From: Nibrella saemangeumensis
Lineage (GTDB): Bacteria > Bacteroidota > Bacteroidia > Cytophagales > Spirosomataceae
NCBI RefSeq assembly: GCF_039541915.1
Contig: NZ_BAABHD010000074.1
Location: 13,035-77,034 of the forward strand
Direction of reading: 5' to 3'
DNA: 64,000 nt
Positions within the stretch are counted from its first letter, which is position 1. Each line of letters starts with the position of its first letter. The translations under genes and the position numbers were made by a program. This document shows, piece after piece, positions 54,545 to 62,926 of this stretch. The notes beneath the pieces were generated by a model. The model saw only the letters and a program-made list of their open reading frames with translations. It had not been told where the DNA came from and did no database searches.

Positions 54545-55876
54545 ATGGCTATTTTAATTGTTGTCGTATTTATCCTTGGATACATACTGATAGCCCTTGA
54601 GCATCCGCTCCGGATTGACAAAGCCGCTTCGGCGCTGCTCACGGGTGTGCTTTGCTGGCTGATTCTGCTGATCGGTTTCGATCAGATGCCGGCGTTTCAG
54701 ACCCTCACCGCCAGTACGGTCCCCCTCCCCCACCGCGATACACACGAGATACTCAATCACGCCCTCTTCGAGCACTTGGGCGAGATTGCCGGTATTCTGT
54801 TTTTCCTACTGGGGGCCATGACCATCGTTGAACTGGTCGATGTACACAATGGCTTCCGGACTATTACCGACCATATCGCAACCACTGACCGTGTTAAGCT
54901 GTTGTGGATCATCTCCTGGGTATCGTTCTTTCTGTCGTCGGGGCTCGACAACCTGACTACGGCTATTATCATGTGTGCCCTGATCCGCCGGATTATTAAG
55001 AACAAAGAGAATGTCTGGCTGTTTGGCGGCTTTGTTGTTATTTCCGCTAATGCCGGTGGAGCCTGGTCACCCATTGGTGACGTAACCACCATTATGCTCT
55101 GGATCGGCGGGCAGGTATCAACCTTTAATATCATGCAGGCATTGGCGCTGCCCTCCCTCATCAACCTCCTGGCCCCCCTGCTGGTAGCCACGTTCTATCT
55201 GCGCGGGCAGGTTGAAGCGCCCACACAGGCAGATAACCTGCTTCACGCAAAGATAGAAACGACGCCCACCGAACAGGTTACCATGTTTGCGCTGGGTGGC
55301 GTAGGACTGGTGTCCGTACCCTTTTTCAAGAGCCTAACCCATTACCCGCCTTATATGGGTATTCTGCTGTCGGTGGGTCTTATCTGGATCTTTACCGAGT
55401 TTCTGCACCGCGACAAGGAGGATGAAAAGAAACAGGGCCTCTCGGTAGCCGCCATGCTTCATCGTATTGATACGCCCAGTATTCTGTTCTTCCTGGGTAT
55501 TCTGCTGGCGGTTGGAGCGCTGGATACCAGTGGTCACCTGCGTCTGCTCGCGACTGGTCTTGACAGCGCCGTGGGCAACATTTACCTGATCAACACCCTT
55601 ATTGGACTATTGTCTTCTATAGTCGATAACGTACCGCTGGTAGCAGCCGCGATGGGCATGTATCCGATAACACAGTATCCGGTAGACCATGATTTCTGGA
55701 ATCTGCTCGCCTACTGCGCCGGTACGGGCGGTAGTATCCTCATCATCGGCTCGGCAGCGGGCGTAGCGTCTATGGGTATCCTGAAGATCGACTTCATCTG
55801 GTACCTGAAACGTATTTCTGTTTACGCGCTGGTTGGCTATCTCGCCGGGATTGTGGTGTATGCCTTATTAAATTGA
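54545..55876 (+). CDS. nhaD: NhaD-type Na+/H+ antiporter
   Basis: A 443-residue membrane protein of the ion transporter superfamily with about twelve helices. Features are FFLLGAMTIVELVDVHNGF, SFFLSSGLDNLTTAIIMCAL, SANAGGAWSPIGDVTTIMLW and, in the second half, SSIVDNVPLVAAAMGMYP and GTGGSILIIGSAAGVASMGI. Paired inverted repeats with Asp/Asn pockets are typical of NhaD. It would exchange Na+ for protons and so tie the sodium gradient built by NQR to pH control. A terminator follows. Confidence 0.93.
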   Translation: MAILIVVVFILGYILIALEHPLRIDKAASALLTGVLCWLILLIGFDQMPAFQTLTASTVPLPHRDTHEILNHALFEHLGEIAGILFFLLGAMTIVELVDVHNGFRTITDHIATTDRVKLLWIISWVSFFLSSGLDNLTTAIIMCALIRRIIKNKENVWLFGGFVVISANAGGAWSPIGDVTTIMLWIGGQVSTFNIMQALALPSLINLLAPLLVATFYLRGQVEAPTQADNLLHAKIETTPTEQVTMFALGGVGLVSVPFFKSLTHYPPYMGILLSVGLIWIFTEFLHRDKEDEKKQGLSVAAMLHRIDTPSILFFLGILLAVGALDTSGHLRLLATGLDSAVGNIYLINTLIGLLSSIVDNVPLVAAAMGMYPITQYPVDHDFWNLLAYCAGTGGSILIIGSAAGVASMGILKIDFIWYLKRISVYALVGYLAGIVVYALLN

Positions 55877-55914
55877 TACTTCAGCAATTCTTCTTTTTCC
55901 TTTACCCGATAAAG

Positions 55915-55948
55915 CAGCCTGCCCCTAAAAAAGCAGGCTGTTATTTTT
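55915..55948. terminator. bidirectional terminator after nhaD
   Basis: The arms CAGCCTGC (55915-55922) and GCAGGCTG (55933-55940) are followed by TTATTTTTT. It lies between nhaD and the convergent DUF1080 gene. Confidence 0.8.
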
Positions 55949-55950
55949 TA

Positions 55951-56814
55951 CTATGGATTTTTCCGGGCCTGCAACTGCTGCAGCACGGCCTGTAGTCGTT
56001 TACGGTCGTTCATATACGGAGCCAGGTCAAACAGCGCAACCCGCCGGAACTCAATCGGGTGGCTTTCGCTTTGCAGGGATATATAACCTCCTTTAATCAA
56101 TTGGCCATCCTTTTTCTGCGCCGGATCATGGTTGATTACGTTACCGCCCCCAATCTGGGGTTTGGTATAGGTCAATACCGTGTCTCCTTCGACAATGTGC
56201 TTCACCAGCGAATCACCTAGCACTAGGGCTTCGGCACGCACCCATTGGTCGCCGTGGTAGGTTTTTGACTTTGATTCGATGCAGTGGGGAGTAAACAGCT
56301 TGCCGTTCAGGAACACGTTTGTGCCGGGCGTACACAGGTTGGCGGTATGCCGCTCCCGCTGACCGTCACCCCCTAACAACTGCATTTCCAGCGAAATCGG
56401 GAAGTCCTGCTTTACGCCCATGGTTTTGGGGTCCTGCCCGTGCAGCATGGCCCCGCTATTGCGAATAGCCCAGCCCGGTCCACCTTTCGCCTGATCGCCT
56501 ACAAACCGATATTCCAGTTCCAGCAGATAGGCCGAAAAAGGCTTATTGTAAAAGATGTGGCCAAATTTCTCATCAAAGGCGTTGTACTGGTCATAGCGGA
56601 CCACTAGTTTGCCGTCATCCACCCGAAACGTATTGCCAAAATTCTCGTTCAGTGGATACCCGGTTATTTTGACGGACCAATCGGTCAGATCTTTCCCATT
56701 GAACAGGTCGATCCAACGGCTCTGCACGTTGTTTTTCTGCGTGGCACAGCTATTAAAAAGCATTGATAAGACGAAAGAAAAGAGCAGGAAGCGTATGTAG
56801 AATTGACTTTTCAT
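55951..56814 (-). CDS. DUF1080 (3-keto-disaccharide hydrolase-type) lipoprotein
   Basis: A 287-residue exported protein. The signal peptide ends in a lipobox (LFNSC). The rest is one DUF1080 beta-sandwich: WIDLFNGKDLTDWSVKI at the start, YRFVGDQAKGGPGWAIRNSG, DFPISLEMQLLGGDGQ, and GGYISLQSESHPIEFRRV at the end. Some DUF1080 proteins hydrolyse 3-keto-glycosides. ATG 56814 is chosen since it puts the signal peptide at the N-terminus. Divergent from the first ThuA-like gene. Confidence 0.88.
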   Translation of the reverse strand: MKSQFYIRFLLFSFVLSMLFNSCATQKNNVQSRWIDLFNGKDLTDWSVKITGYPLNENFGNTFRVDDGKLVVRYDQYNAFDEKFGHIFYNKPFSAYLLELEYRFVGDQAKGGPGWAIRNSGAMLHGQDPKTMGVKQDFPISLEMQLLGGDGQRERHTANLCTPGTNVFLNGKLFTPHCIESKSKTYHGDQWVRAEALVLGDSLVKHIVEGDTVLTYTKPQIGGGNVINHDPAQKKDGQLIKGGYISLQSESHPIEFRRVALFDLAPYMNDRKRLQAVLQQLQARKNP

Positions 56815-56945
56815 ATAGAAGGACGTAGGTTTTCTCTTGATACAAAGCCTCTCCACCCGGCCGATTACTCACAAGCCTACCAACGAAATGGCATATTAGT
56901 GGCGCTTGAGTAGTAAATAATTCAGGTAGTTCTGCTTCTCTGGTT

Positions 56946-57809
56946 ATGAAACCAACACTTATCAAATATGTGCTGGCCTGCACGCTTCTGCTGGCAGGGA
57001 TGGCTTATCCTACCCTGCCAGCCAAGGCTCAGCCCCAGGCCGGTAAAAAAAGACTGCTCATCATTGCCGGAACACCGAGTCATAAAGCAGGCGAACATGA
57101 GTATAACGCTGGAGCGCTGCTGCTTCAGCAATGGCTTGCAAAGTCTCCGGACTTAGCGGTATCAGTAAGCCTGAACGGTTGGCCGGCCGACACCACACTA
57201 GTATCCAACGCGGACGGTATCGTGCTGTTTATGGATGGTAAAGATGGCCATCTGGCACTGAAACCTGCGTATAAGCGGCAACTCCTGAAAGCAGCCAGCC
57301 GGGGCGCTGGTTTGGCCGCCCTCCACTACGCAGTAACGCTGCCGGCCGGTAATGGCGACCCCCTGCTCGACCTCTTAGGTGGTTTCAAAGAAGATAAATA
57401 CTCGGTCCATGGCTTCTGGACCTCCGATTTCCGGACAATCCCCGTTCATCCCGTTACCCAGGGGGTGAAACCCTTTCAGGTGTACGATGAATGCTACTTC
57501 TTCCTTCGATTTCGCCCTCAGGTCAACCCCATACTGTCGGCCACCCCACCGGATTCGTTACGCAATACCCCCGCCAGTCGAAATTTCTCTGGTCGACCCG
57601 AAACAATCGCCTGGGTGTACGAACGGCCCGATGGCGGGCGGAGCTTTGGCAATACCGCGCTGCACTTCCATCAGAACTGGGCTAATGATGACCTGCGGAA
57701 GCTGGTGCTGAATGCCCTACGCTGGATTTGTCGGTTAGATGTCCCACCGGGTGGGGTAGTTTCCACCGTAAGCCCTGAGGACTTACAAAAGAACCTGGAT
57801 AAAAAGTAA
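56946..57809 (+). CDS. ThuA-like domain protein, secreted
   Basis: A 287-residue protein with a signal peptide (about 1-29, ending PAKAQ) and a glutamine-amidotransferase-like ThuA domain: LLIIAGTPSHKAGEHEYNAG, ADGIVLFMDGKDGHL, GAGLAALHYAV, then VHPVTQGV and a C-terminal FGNTALHFHQNW. ThuA-like proteins are linked to sugar (trehalose, keto-sugar) metabolism; the reaction is not established. It lies between a DUF1080 gene and a second ThuA-like gene. Confidence 0.85.
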   Translation: MKPTLIKYVLACTLLLAGMAYPTLPAKAQPQAGKKRLLIIAGTPSHKAGEHEYNAGALLLQQWLAKSPDLAVSVSLNGWPADTTLVSNADGIVLFMDGKDGHLALKPAYKRQLLKAASRGAGLAALHYAVTLPAGNGDPLLDLLGGFKEDKYSVHGFWTSDFRTIPVHPVTQGVKPFQVYDECYFFLRFRPQVNPILSATPPDSLRNTPASRNFSGRPETIAWVYERPDGGRSFGNTALHFHQNWANDDLRKLVLNALRWICRLDVPPGGVVSTVSPEDLQKNLDKK

Positions 57810-57829
57810 CGGCCAGATACGTACTGCGG

Positions 57830-58822
57830 CTAATCACCCGCCGTAAATTTTCGCCGGCTAACGTTTGTTTCGGTCGGAAAATCGGATGGTATGGGTATGT
57901 CCACTTTACCCGTTGCCGCCCACTGCGAGCCCCGCTGCAGGCAGGTAATGAAGCCGACACATTCAACCGAGTAATCGGCATGCCCCAGGGCTAAATGAAA
58001 GATCCGGCCTTTGCCATACTGAATGGTCATCAGCATCGGTTCGTGGCGGTCGGTGCCTTTGTTGTCTTTGGGCGAAAAAGCGGTAGCTAGCACATCCATG
58101 TTTTCAGCGGGACCCCGCAGGCGGTCATACAGTTCATCCTGAGTATGCATCCACCTGGCAGGCATGCCTTTGGTAATCGGATGTTTGGTATTCCGTACCG
58201 TGATCAGGAATTCGCGCTGGGCTCCGTGTGAGCCGGCTCGTCCCGGTTGGGTATCTCTGACGAGCTTCCCTTCCTGGTCGTAATAGACGTAGGGACCATC
58301 TTTCTCGGTGCGGTCTCCCCAGCCGCCCAGGCCAATCATTTTATTATAAGCCGGCCATAACGGAAACGAGTTGTTGGCGGCATGCACCACCACCAGCCCT
58401 CCTCCCTTGCTGATAAACTTTTCAAAATCGGCCTGCGTCGCATCGGACCAGGGCGCGGCATTCCAGCCAAAATTGCAGATCACCAGGTCATAGTTGGAAA
58501 AAGCCGGATGAAAACTGGAATCCATGCGGGGCTTTGGCATTACCTGCGTGCTGGGCACTCCGCTGACCGGATATTTTTGTAAATACTCCTGCCCGTTCCA
58601 GGTATAATAGGTACGCTGTACGTCAACCGAGAACTTACCTGTTTCTTCCAGGTACTGCTTCATCATGTAGGTAATCTTGGGCCACATCTCGTGGTTATTC
58701 TGACCGTCTACGATGAGTGTTCTGATTTTTTTGGAAGGCGAATTAGCTTTTCCAGCCTGAGCATAGCAGTCCAGGCGAACGATCAGCACCAGGCCAATCA
58801 GCGTAAAGTATATCCAGCGCAT
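57830..58822 (-). CDS. ThuA-like domain protein, secreted
   Basis: A 330-residue protein with a signal peptide (about 1-22) and a ThuA domain: IRTLIVDGQNNHEMWPKITY, YDLVICNFGWNAAPW, GGGLVVVHAANNSFPLW, NTKHPITKGMP and IFHLALGHADYSVECVGF. It differs clearly in sequence from the neighbouring ThuA-like protein and belongs to another branch of the family. Convergent with it, with 20 bases between the stops. Confidence 0.88.
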   Translation of the reverse strand: MRWIYFTLIGLVLIVRLDCYAQAGKANSPSKKIRTLIVDGQNNHEMWPKITYMMKQYLEETGKFSVDVQRTYYTWNGQEYLQKYPVSGVPSTQVMPKPRMDSSFHPAFSNYDLVICNFGWNAAPWSDATQADFEKFISKGGGLVVVHAANNSFPLWPAYNKMIGLGGWGDRTEKDGPYVYYDQEGKLVRDTQPGRAGSHGAQREFLITVRNTKHPITKGMPARWMHTQDELYDRLRGPAENMDVLATAFSPKDNKGTDRHEPMLMTIQYGKGRIFHLALGHADYSVECVGFITCLQRGSQWAATGKVDIPIPSDFPTETNVSRRKFTAGD

Positions 58823-58952
58823 AACAAGGTTTAGTTAACGTTTAGCAAGTAGCCTGAACCATCGAAGTTAATTAATCGGCTATAAAGTCCAAATTATAGC
58901 GCCTACTTTCTGCCCTTGATTCGGTAGCCTTGCCTAGCGGGTGATATGCGTT

Positions 58953-59004
58953 AACAACAAAGGGTTAATCAGTTGCTGCTATAACTGATTAACCCTTTGT
59001 TGTT
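58953..59004. repeat. perfect 22-bp hairpin at the edge of the AT-rich segment
   Basis: The arms 58953-58974 and 58983-59004 (AACAACAAAGGGTTAATCAG plus TT and its exact complement) enclose 8 bases. No gene end lies next to it: both flanking genes point away from it. It may be the terminator of a lost gene or a recombination relic. The 494-base gap 58823-59316 that contains it holds no supportable gene. Confidence 0.8.
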
Positions 59005-59065
59005 GTGATCCCGTTTGGATCAGAACCCATCTTGATTATCAACAATTTACGCTAATATACACTAA

Positions 59066-59089
59066 TAGGTGATGAATTAGGTGATGAAT
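59066..59089. repeat. two perfect 12-bp tandem repeats
   Basis: TAGGTGATGAAT occurs twice in direct succession (59066-59077 and 59078-59089), between the hairpin and the Cas4-like gene. Confidence 0.75.
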
Positions 59090-59316
59090 TCAGTGGTAGA
59101 GGGGCAGAGAATAAAAATGGAATACTACTTTGAGAAACGTACAGTGTTATGCAAATTAGCAGTATATGTACCATATTCAGGGCACCTAAATTAAACAGAG
59201 CAAACTTAAGGGTATAAAAGTAGATAAGCGAACATCTGAACAAATTAATGATTTTCAATACACAGTAGTTTACAAAATTATTAAGGCTTCAAAGATATAA
59301 ACCAAAGCTTTTGACA

Positions 59317-60432
59317 ATGGAAGATCTATGGAACTACTTAACAAACTACACATCAAAACAATCAATTTTCATTAAATATCTACTAAAAAGATTAGGGTTT
59401 GGCAGTAACAAATCTGAAGAAACATATTGTTATGAATATATTGAAAAACTTAAAGGCATTTTAAAAAAAGAGGAAAACTTAATTGATGTATTATTAAGAG
59501 ATTACAATACAAAAAAATACATTCAGCAGATACCGTTAAAACAATTTTCCGCTTCATACCTTACAGCAAGCGATTTAGCTGAATATGTATTTTGTCCAGT
59601 AGCTTTCTCAATAAATAAAACCTATGAAACGAAATCAAACATAGAATCAGACATAGGTTTAATAATGCATGATGAAAGAGTTTTACTTTCTTATCTTGAG
59701 AAAGATGTAATTGGAGCAACTGGATCAGGTATTAGTCAACGATTTAAAGAAAGGAATGGTGTGATCAATAGTTCAAACCAAGCGTTTTTCACAGAAATTG
59801 AAAACTCGACATTGCTATACTCTGGGCATTCAGAAAACAGGGTACCCTATATTAATAAAGACAAGAACTTTACAGGCCAGCCCGACTACGTTTTTAGAAA
59901 TAGCAAAGGCAAGATTTTCATTGTGGAGGAAAAATATCATGAGGGGCTAAGAGAAAAAACAAACTTTTATAATAATCATAAAATTCAATTAGCTTCCTAC
60001 ATATACCTTTTAAACCAAATTGGAGCTGATTACGGATACTTGGTATACTGGTCATATTACCGCAAAACGTATTATACAAACACGAACTATAACACAATAA
60101 ATAATCAACCAGTTAAGCAGTGGATTGGCGTAAACAAATGTGACGTTATGATACTAAGAAAGAATGACAATGTTGAATCTTTTCTAGAACGTACACTAAA
60201 TAACGTCAAATCATTCGTAGACGTTAAATCAACCATATTTGAATTAAATAGCTTAAATATAAATAAGTGTGTTAGTTGCGCATATACTAACTATTGTGGG
60301 CATAAAACAAAAAGGTTCACGAAAATTACATTACCGTATATAAAAGATTTTACCAAGTTAATGTTTGTACCTTATCCAGAAGAGTTAAAAAAGCAAGATA
60401 AAGATAACACCAACTTAAAAGATAGTGAATAA
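59317..60432 (+). CDS. solo Cas4-like Fe-S nuclease (RecB/PD-(D/E)XK)
   Basis: A 371-residue protein with a complete Cas4-type site. The lone N-terminal iron-sulfur cysteine is Cys93 (EYVFCPVAF). Nuclease residues are His118, Asp190 (GQPDYVF), Glu204-Glu205-Lys206 (FIVEEKYHEG) and Gln224 with Tyr228 (HKIQLASY). The C-terminal cluster cysteines are Cys338, Cys341 and Cys347 (CVSCAYTNYC). About 85 residues precede the nuclease domain, more than in Cas4. No CRISPR array or other cas gene is in the window. It is likely a DNA end-processing enzyme of a mobile or defence segment. ATG 59317 is chosen over TTG 59311. Strongly AT-rich, unlike the genes before 58.8 kb. Confidence 0.83.
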   Translation: MEDLWNYLTNYTSKQSIFIKYLLKRLGFGSNKSEETYCYEYIEKLKGILKKEENLIDVLLRDYNTKKYIQQIPLKQFSASYLTASDLAEYVFCPVAFSINKTYETKSNIESDIGLIMHDERVLLSYLEKDVIGATGSGISQRFKERNGVINSSNQAFFTEIENSTLLYSGHSENRVPYINKDKNFTGQPDYVFRNSKGKIFIVEEKYHEGLREKTNFYNNHKIQLASYIYLLNQIGADYGYLVYWSYYRKTYYTNTNYNTINNQPVKQWIGVNKCDVMILRKNDNVESFLERTLNNVKSFVDVKSTIFELNSLNINKCVSCAYTNYCGHKTKRFTKITLPYIKDFTKLMFVPYPEELKKQDKDNTNLKDSE

Positions 60433-60696
60433 GCTCTAGAACTATAATACTTTAAGTAGTAAGTTGTAACTAACAAGCTAAAATTTATTTGAAGCTAAGC
60501 GTTTATTAAACTCTAATCTAAACCCTGCTGACCAATTTAGTAAAATTCGCTTTTAGCCTTAATATTAAAATGTTGTAGAAGTCATTCGTTAATAACTAAA
60601 TATAAAAAATTAAAGACTACTATGTTTTGTCAATAGAAGCATTCAAGTTGTTGAAAAATAGGCAAAATTTCTCAACTAAAACTTTTGAAGGAATGA

Positions 60697-61731
60697 CTAA
60701 GTATCATCAGTTCGGGTACTCTTTACATATTCAATAAATTTTAAAGTATTCTGGTATTTAAGATAAACGCTATCGGCTAGTTCGCTAATATGATGATGCT
60801 TTGTAAAACAGTTCCAAATACTTTCTTTAGCCATCTTAATTGGATAGCTTTGAGGCCAATTTATTACATAACTATTTTGGTATTGATTTCCTTTCTTGGG
60901 CACGTCATACTGAATAATAAAATTATTAAATACCTTATCCTTTGCATCTGGAGTAGGCACCTTTTTTAAAAATCTATTTATAGCTTTATCAGTAACTAAA
61001 CAACCAATCCACTCTTGCTCTTTTTCAATATGGTAGGCTTCAACTATCGCCTTTCCGTAAAGTGTAGACTGGTTAATTGTTAAGGACGGGTGAGTTATAT
61101 CATAATTAACAAATTCTAGTTCGCCAATGGTGATTACTCCTCTTAAGGCAACGTTAGTAAAAAAAGACTCAAAAAACATTAGATTTCTAATACTCTTAAT
61201 AATCTCATAAAAGCTTTCCGCAGAATCGTCTACAGTCCAAAATATAATTGTGTCAGACAACATAATATTGTTAATAGTAGCTTCTGAAAGGTCTGGTGCA
61301 AAACCGTGCAAGTATAGCCGGGTTTTGGACTTCCCTGCTTCTTCAGAAGTTAAATACATTTGTACATCTCGAATAAGAAAACCTACAAATCTGGATAAAT
61401 CCTCAAATGAATTCTTTTCAACAATTTGAGAGTATCCTAAAATATCAACAAAAGCTATATATTTCTGTCTACTACTTGGATAATAACCTGTTGAGGCACT
61501 TGATCGTACACCAATATTATAAGCTTGAAGATGCTCGCTTAAAATATTCAATTGTTCATCTCGTTGAAGTAAAACTTCGTTTTTTCTAGTAATTTTCATT
61601 CCATCATACGGATACGGAGCAGGAACTTCGGACTCTGCTTCAGCAGTGTTCTCACTAAGCCTTTCTAACTCTGCGTTACATTTTGCGATTTCTTCCAAAC
61701 ACAATTCAATATATTTTATTGGGATGTCCAT
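60697..61731 (-). CDS. class III nucleotidyl-cyclase-fold protein
   Basis: A 344-residue soluble protein. After a helical N-terminus (about 1-85) comes a cyclase-like core: YIAFVDILGYSQIVEK with metal-type Asp96, then NIMLSDTIIFW with Asp160, ALRGVITIGE, and YGKAIVEAYHIEKEQ. These match the order of the metal-binding and dimer-arm strands of class III cyclases. At the usual transition-state Asn and Arg it has Val230 and His234, so activity or product may differ. Anti-phage Pycsar cyclases share this fold, but membership is not shown. It follows an unrecognised gene by 69 bases on the same strand. The 264 bases to the convergent Cas4-like gene hold nothing I can support. Confidence 0.65.
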   Translation of the reverse strand: MDIPIKYIELCLEEIAKCNAELERLSENTAEAESEVPAPYPYDGMKITRKNEVLLQRDEQLNILSEHLQAYNIGVRSSASTGYYPSSRQKYIAFVDILGYSQIVEKNSFEDLSRFVGFLIRDVQMYLTSEEAGKSKTRLYLHGFAPDLSEATINNIMLSDTIIFWTVDDSAESFYEIIKSIRNLMFFESFFTNVALRGVITIGELEFVNYDITHPSLTINQSTLYGKAIVEAYHIEKEQEWIGCLVTDKAINRFLKKVPTPDAKDKVFNNFIIQYDVPKKGNQYQNSYVINWPQSYPIKMAKESIWNCFTKHHHISELADSVYLKYQNTLKFIEYVKSTRTDDT

Positions 61732-61800
61732 TCTTCAATATTAATTTAAATTAATAAATTCAAATACATAAATAGTAACATTAATGCTCTAAAGGTTGGA

Positions 61801-62373
61801 TTAAAGCTCAATTGACCAATTAGGAATAACGTGTCTTATATGTAAATTTGAGTTCTTTACTCCATATTCAAGTTTTTGAAGTGCATTAATTCTGGAAATA
61901 TATCCATCAGGCAAAGCATAAATGAAAGTAACTACAATTGGATATGCTTTTTTTCTAAAATTTGATAAAATCGATTGTAGGGACTTCCCTGTTAGTTCTA
62001 ACTTTAAAATATCTTTATAAGCTTCATCACAATAATTAGCCCAAGCTCTAAGAAGATTTGCAAAAACAAAGTCTTTGCTTTTAGGATCTTTTCTAAGCGG
62101 AAAGCTTTCGGATATAGAATCACAATTATCTCTTAAGTCTTTAAGGCTATTCATGCACCAGTCAATATCCTCATAAGAATGATTCTCCCACATCACCTGC
62201 TTTCGATAAAAACACAAATCAAGAATTTTAGAAACCTCAGCATCATTATTATAAAATTCTTTCACCGCAACTGACGGAATCTTCAAACCTAAGCTTTTAA
62301 AATTAATTAATAAAGTAGTTGTATTAGCTGCATTGCTAATCGCATCAAACAAATCTTTTAATTCAGGTAGCAT
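61801..62373 (-). CDS. unrecognised 190-residue protein upstream of the cyclase-fold gene
   Basis: A mostly helical, soluble protein with no signal peptide or membrane segment. Features to see are an aromatic and Cys-containing middle (LCFYRKQVMWENHSYEDIDW) and a basic stretch near 125-145. I recognise no family, and no cyclic-nucleotide-binding motif is evident. It is on the same strand as the cyclase-fold gene, which starts 69 bases after its stop, so the two may be one operon. Base composition is AT-rich like its partner. Confidence 0.7.
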   Translation of the reverse strand: MLPELKDLFDAISNAANTTTLLINFKSLGLKIPSVAVKEFYNNDAEVSKILDLCFYRKQVMWENHSYEDIDWCMNSLKDLRDNCDSISESFPLRKDPKSKDFVFANLLRAWANYCDEAYKDILKLELTGKSLQSILSNFRKKAYPIVVTFIYALPDGYISRINALQKLEYGVKNSNLHIRHVIPNWSIEL

Positions 62374-62926
62374 AACTCAAAATAAAATTCTTTTGAAACA
62401 ATAATACACATACAGAACAAACAAACAAAAGGATTATCTTTGGCGCATTGGTGCACTAAGCGAATAAAAGCCAAAGCTTTCGCTCATAATCCAATTTATT
62501 TTGTTATAAAACTCTCCCCTGTTGAAACAAATTATAATACCCTGTTCCCTACATTCCAGCGAAAACAGTAGGTTAGTAACAGTTCCGGGGCTTGATGCTA
62601 AGAATTAATATATTTATTTAGGATCAGATTATACTTTACAAAGGATTATGTTATTACTTCTGGCCTTAAGCTATTAACTCTCTATACGTTTAACCGCGTC
62701 TCCAGTGGGTAGAGTGGATACATAGGGTTGAACAAACCTAATGGGTAAATCCCCCGGCCTATATTAGAGAGAATAGAGCTTTATACCTCCTTACTGACAT
62801 TAATAATCGTTAAACAGCAGGTTAGTAAAGGATTACTGTACCAGATAAGTGCTCTTAGTTCTTAAATGGTGTTACATAATTTAATTTCGGTGCTGGATCT
62901 ACCTTAGCTAATAATAAGTGTATGAG
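62374..62926. other. 553-base AT-rich region without a supportable gene
   Basis: No open frame here looks coding. It holds the leader and presumed promoter of the 190-residue gene, a structured hairpin (62431-62492), and two near-identical words, CAGTAGGTTAGTAA near 62572 and CAGCAGGTTAGTAA near 62817. Its right end follows the stop of the XRE gene. Confidence 0.5.
62431..62492 (-). promoter_or_regulatory. branched hairpin with an alternative fold upstream of the 190-residue gene
   Basis: GGATTATCTTTGGC (62431-62444) pairs with GCCAAAG (62470-62476) and ATAATCC (62486-62492), leaving a 9-base bulge. AGCGAA (62459-62464) can instead pair with TTCGCT (62479-62484), which would compete with the first stem. 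It lies about 60-120 bases upstream of the start at 62373. Confidence 0.35.

Noticed and set aside
59052..59258. 68-residue minus-strand frame in the gap before the Cas4-like gene
   Set aside because: Low-complexity AT-rich sequence with repeats at its C-terminus; no support as a gene.
59317..60432. Possible CRISPR-Cas locus because of the Cas4-like gene
   Set aside because: No repeat-spacer array and no cas1, cas2 or effector gene is visible anywhere in the window.
62680..62760. Possible tRNA-like segment with a GGGTAGAGTGG word
   Set aside because: I could not draw a cloverleaf with acceptor and anticodon stems around it.
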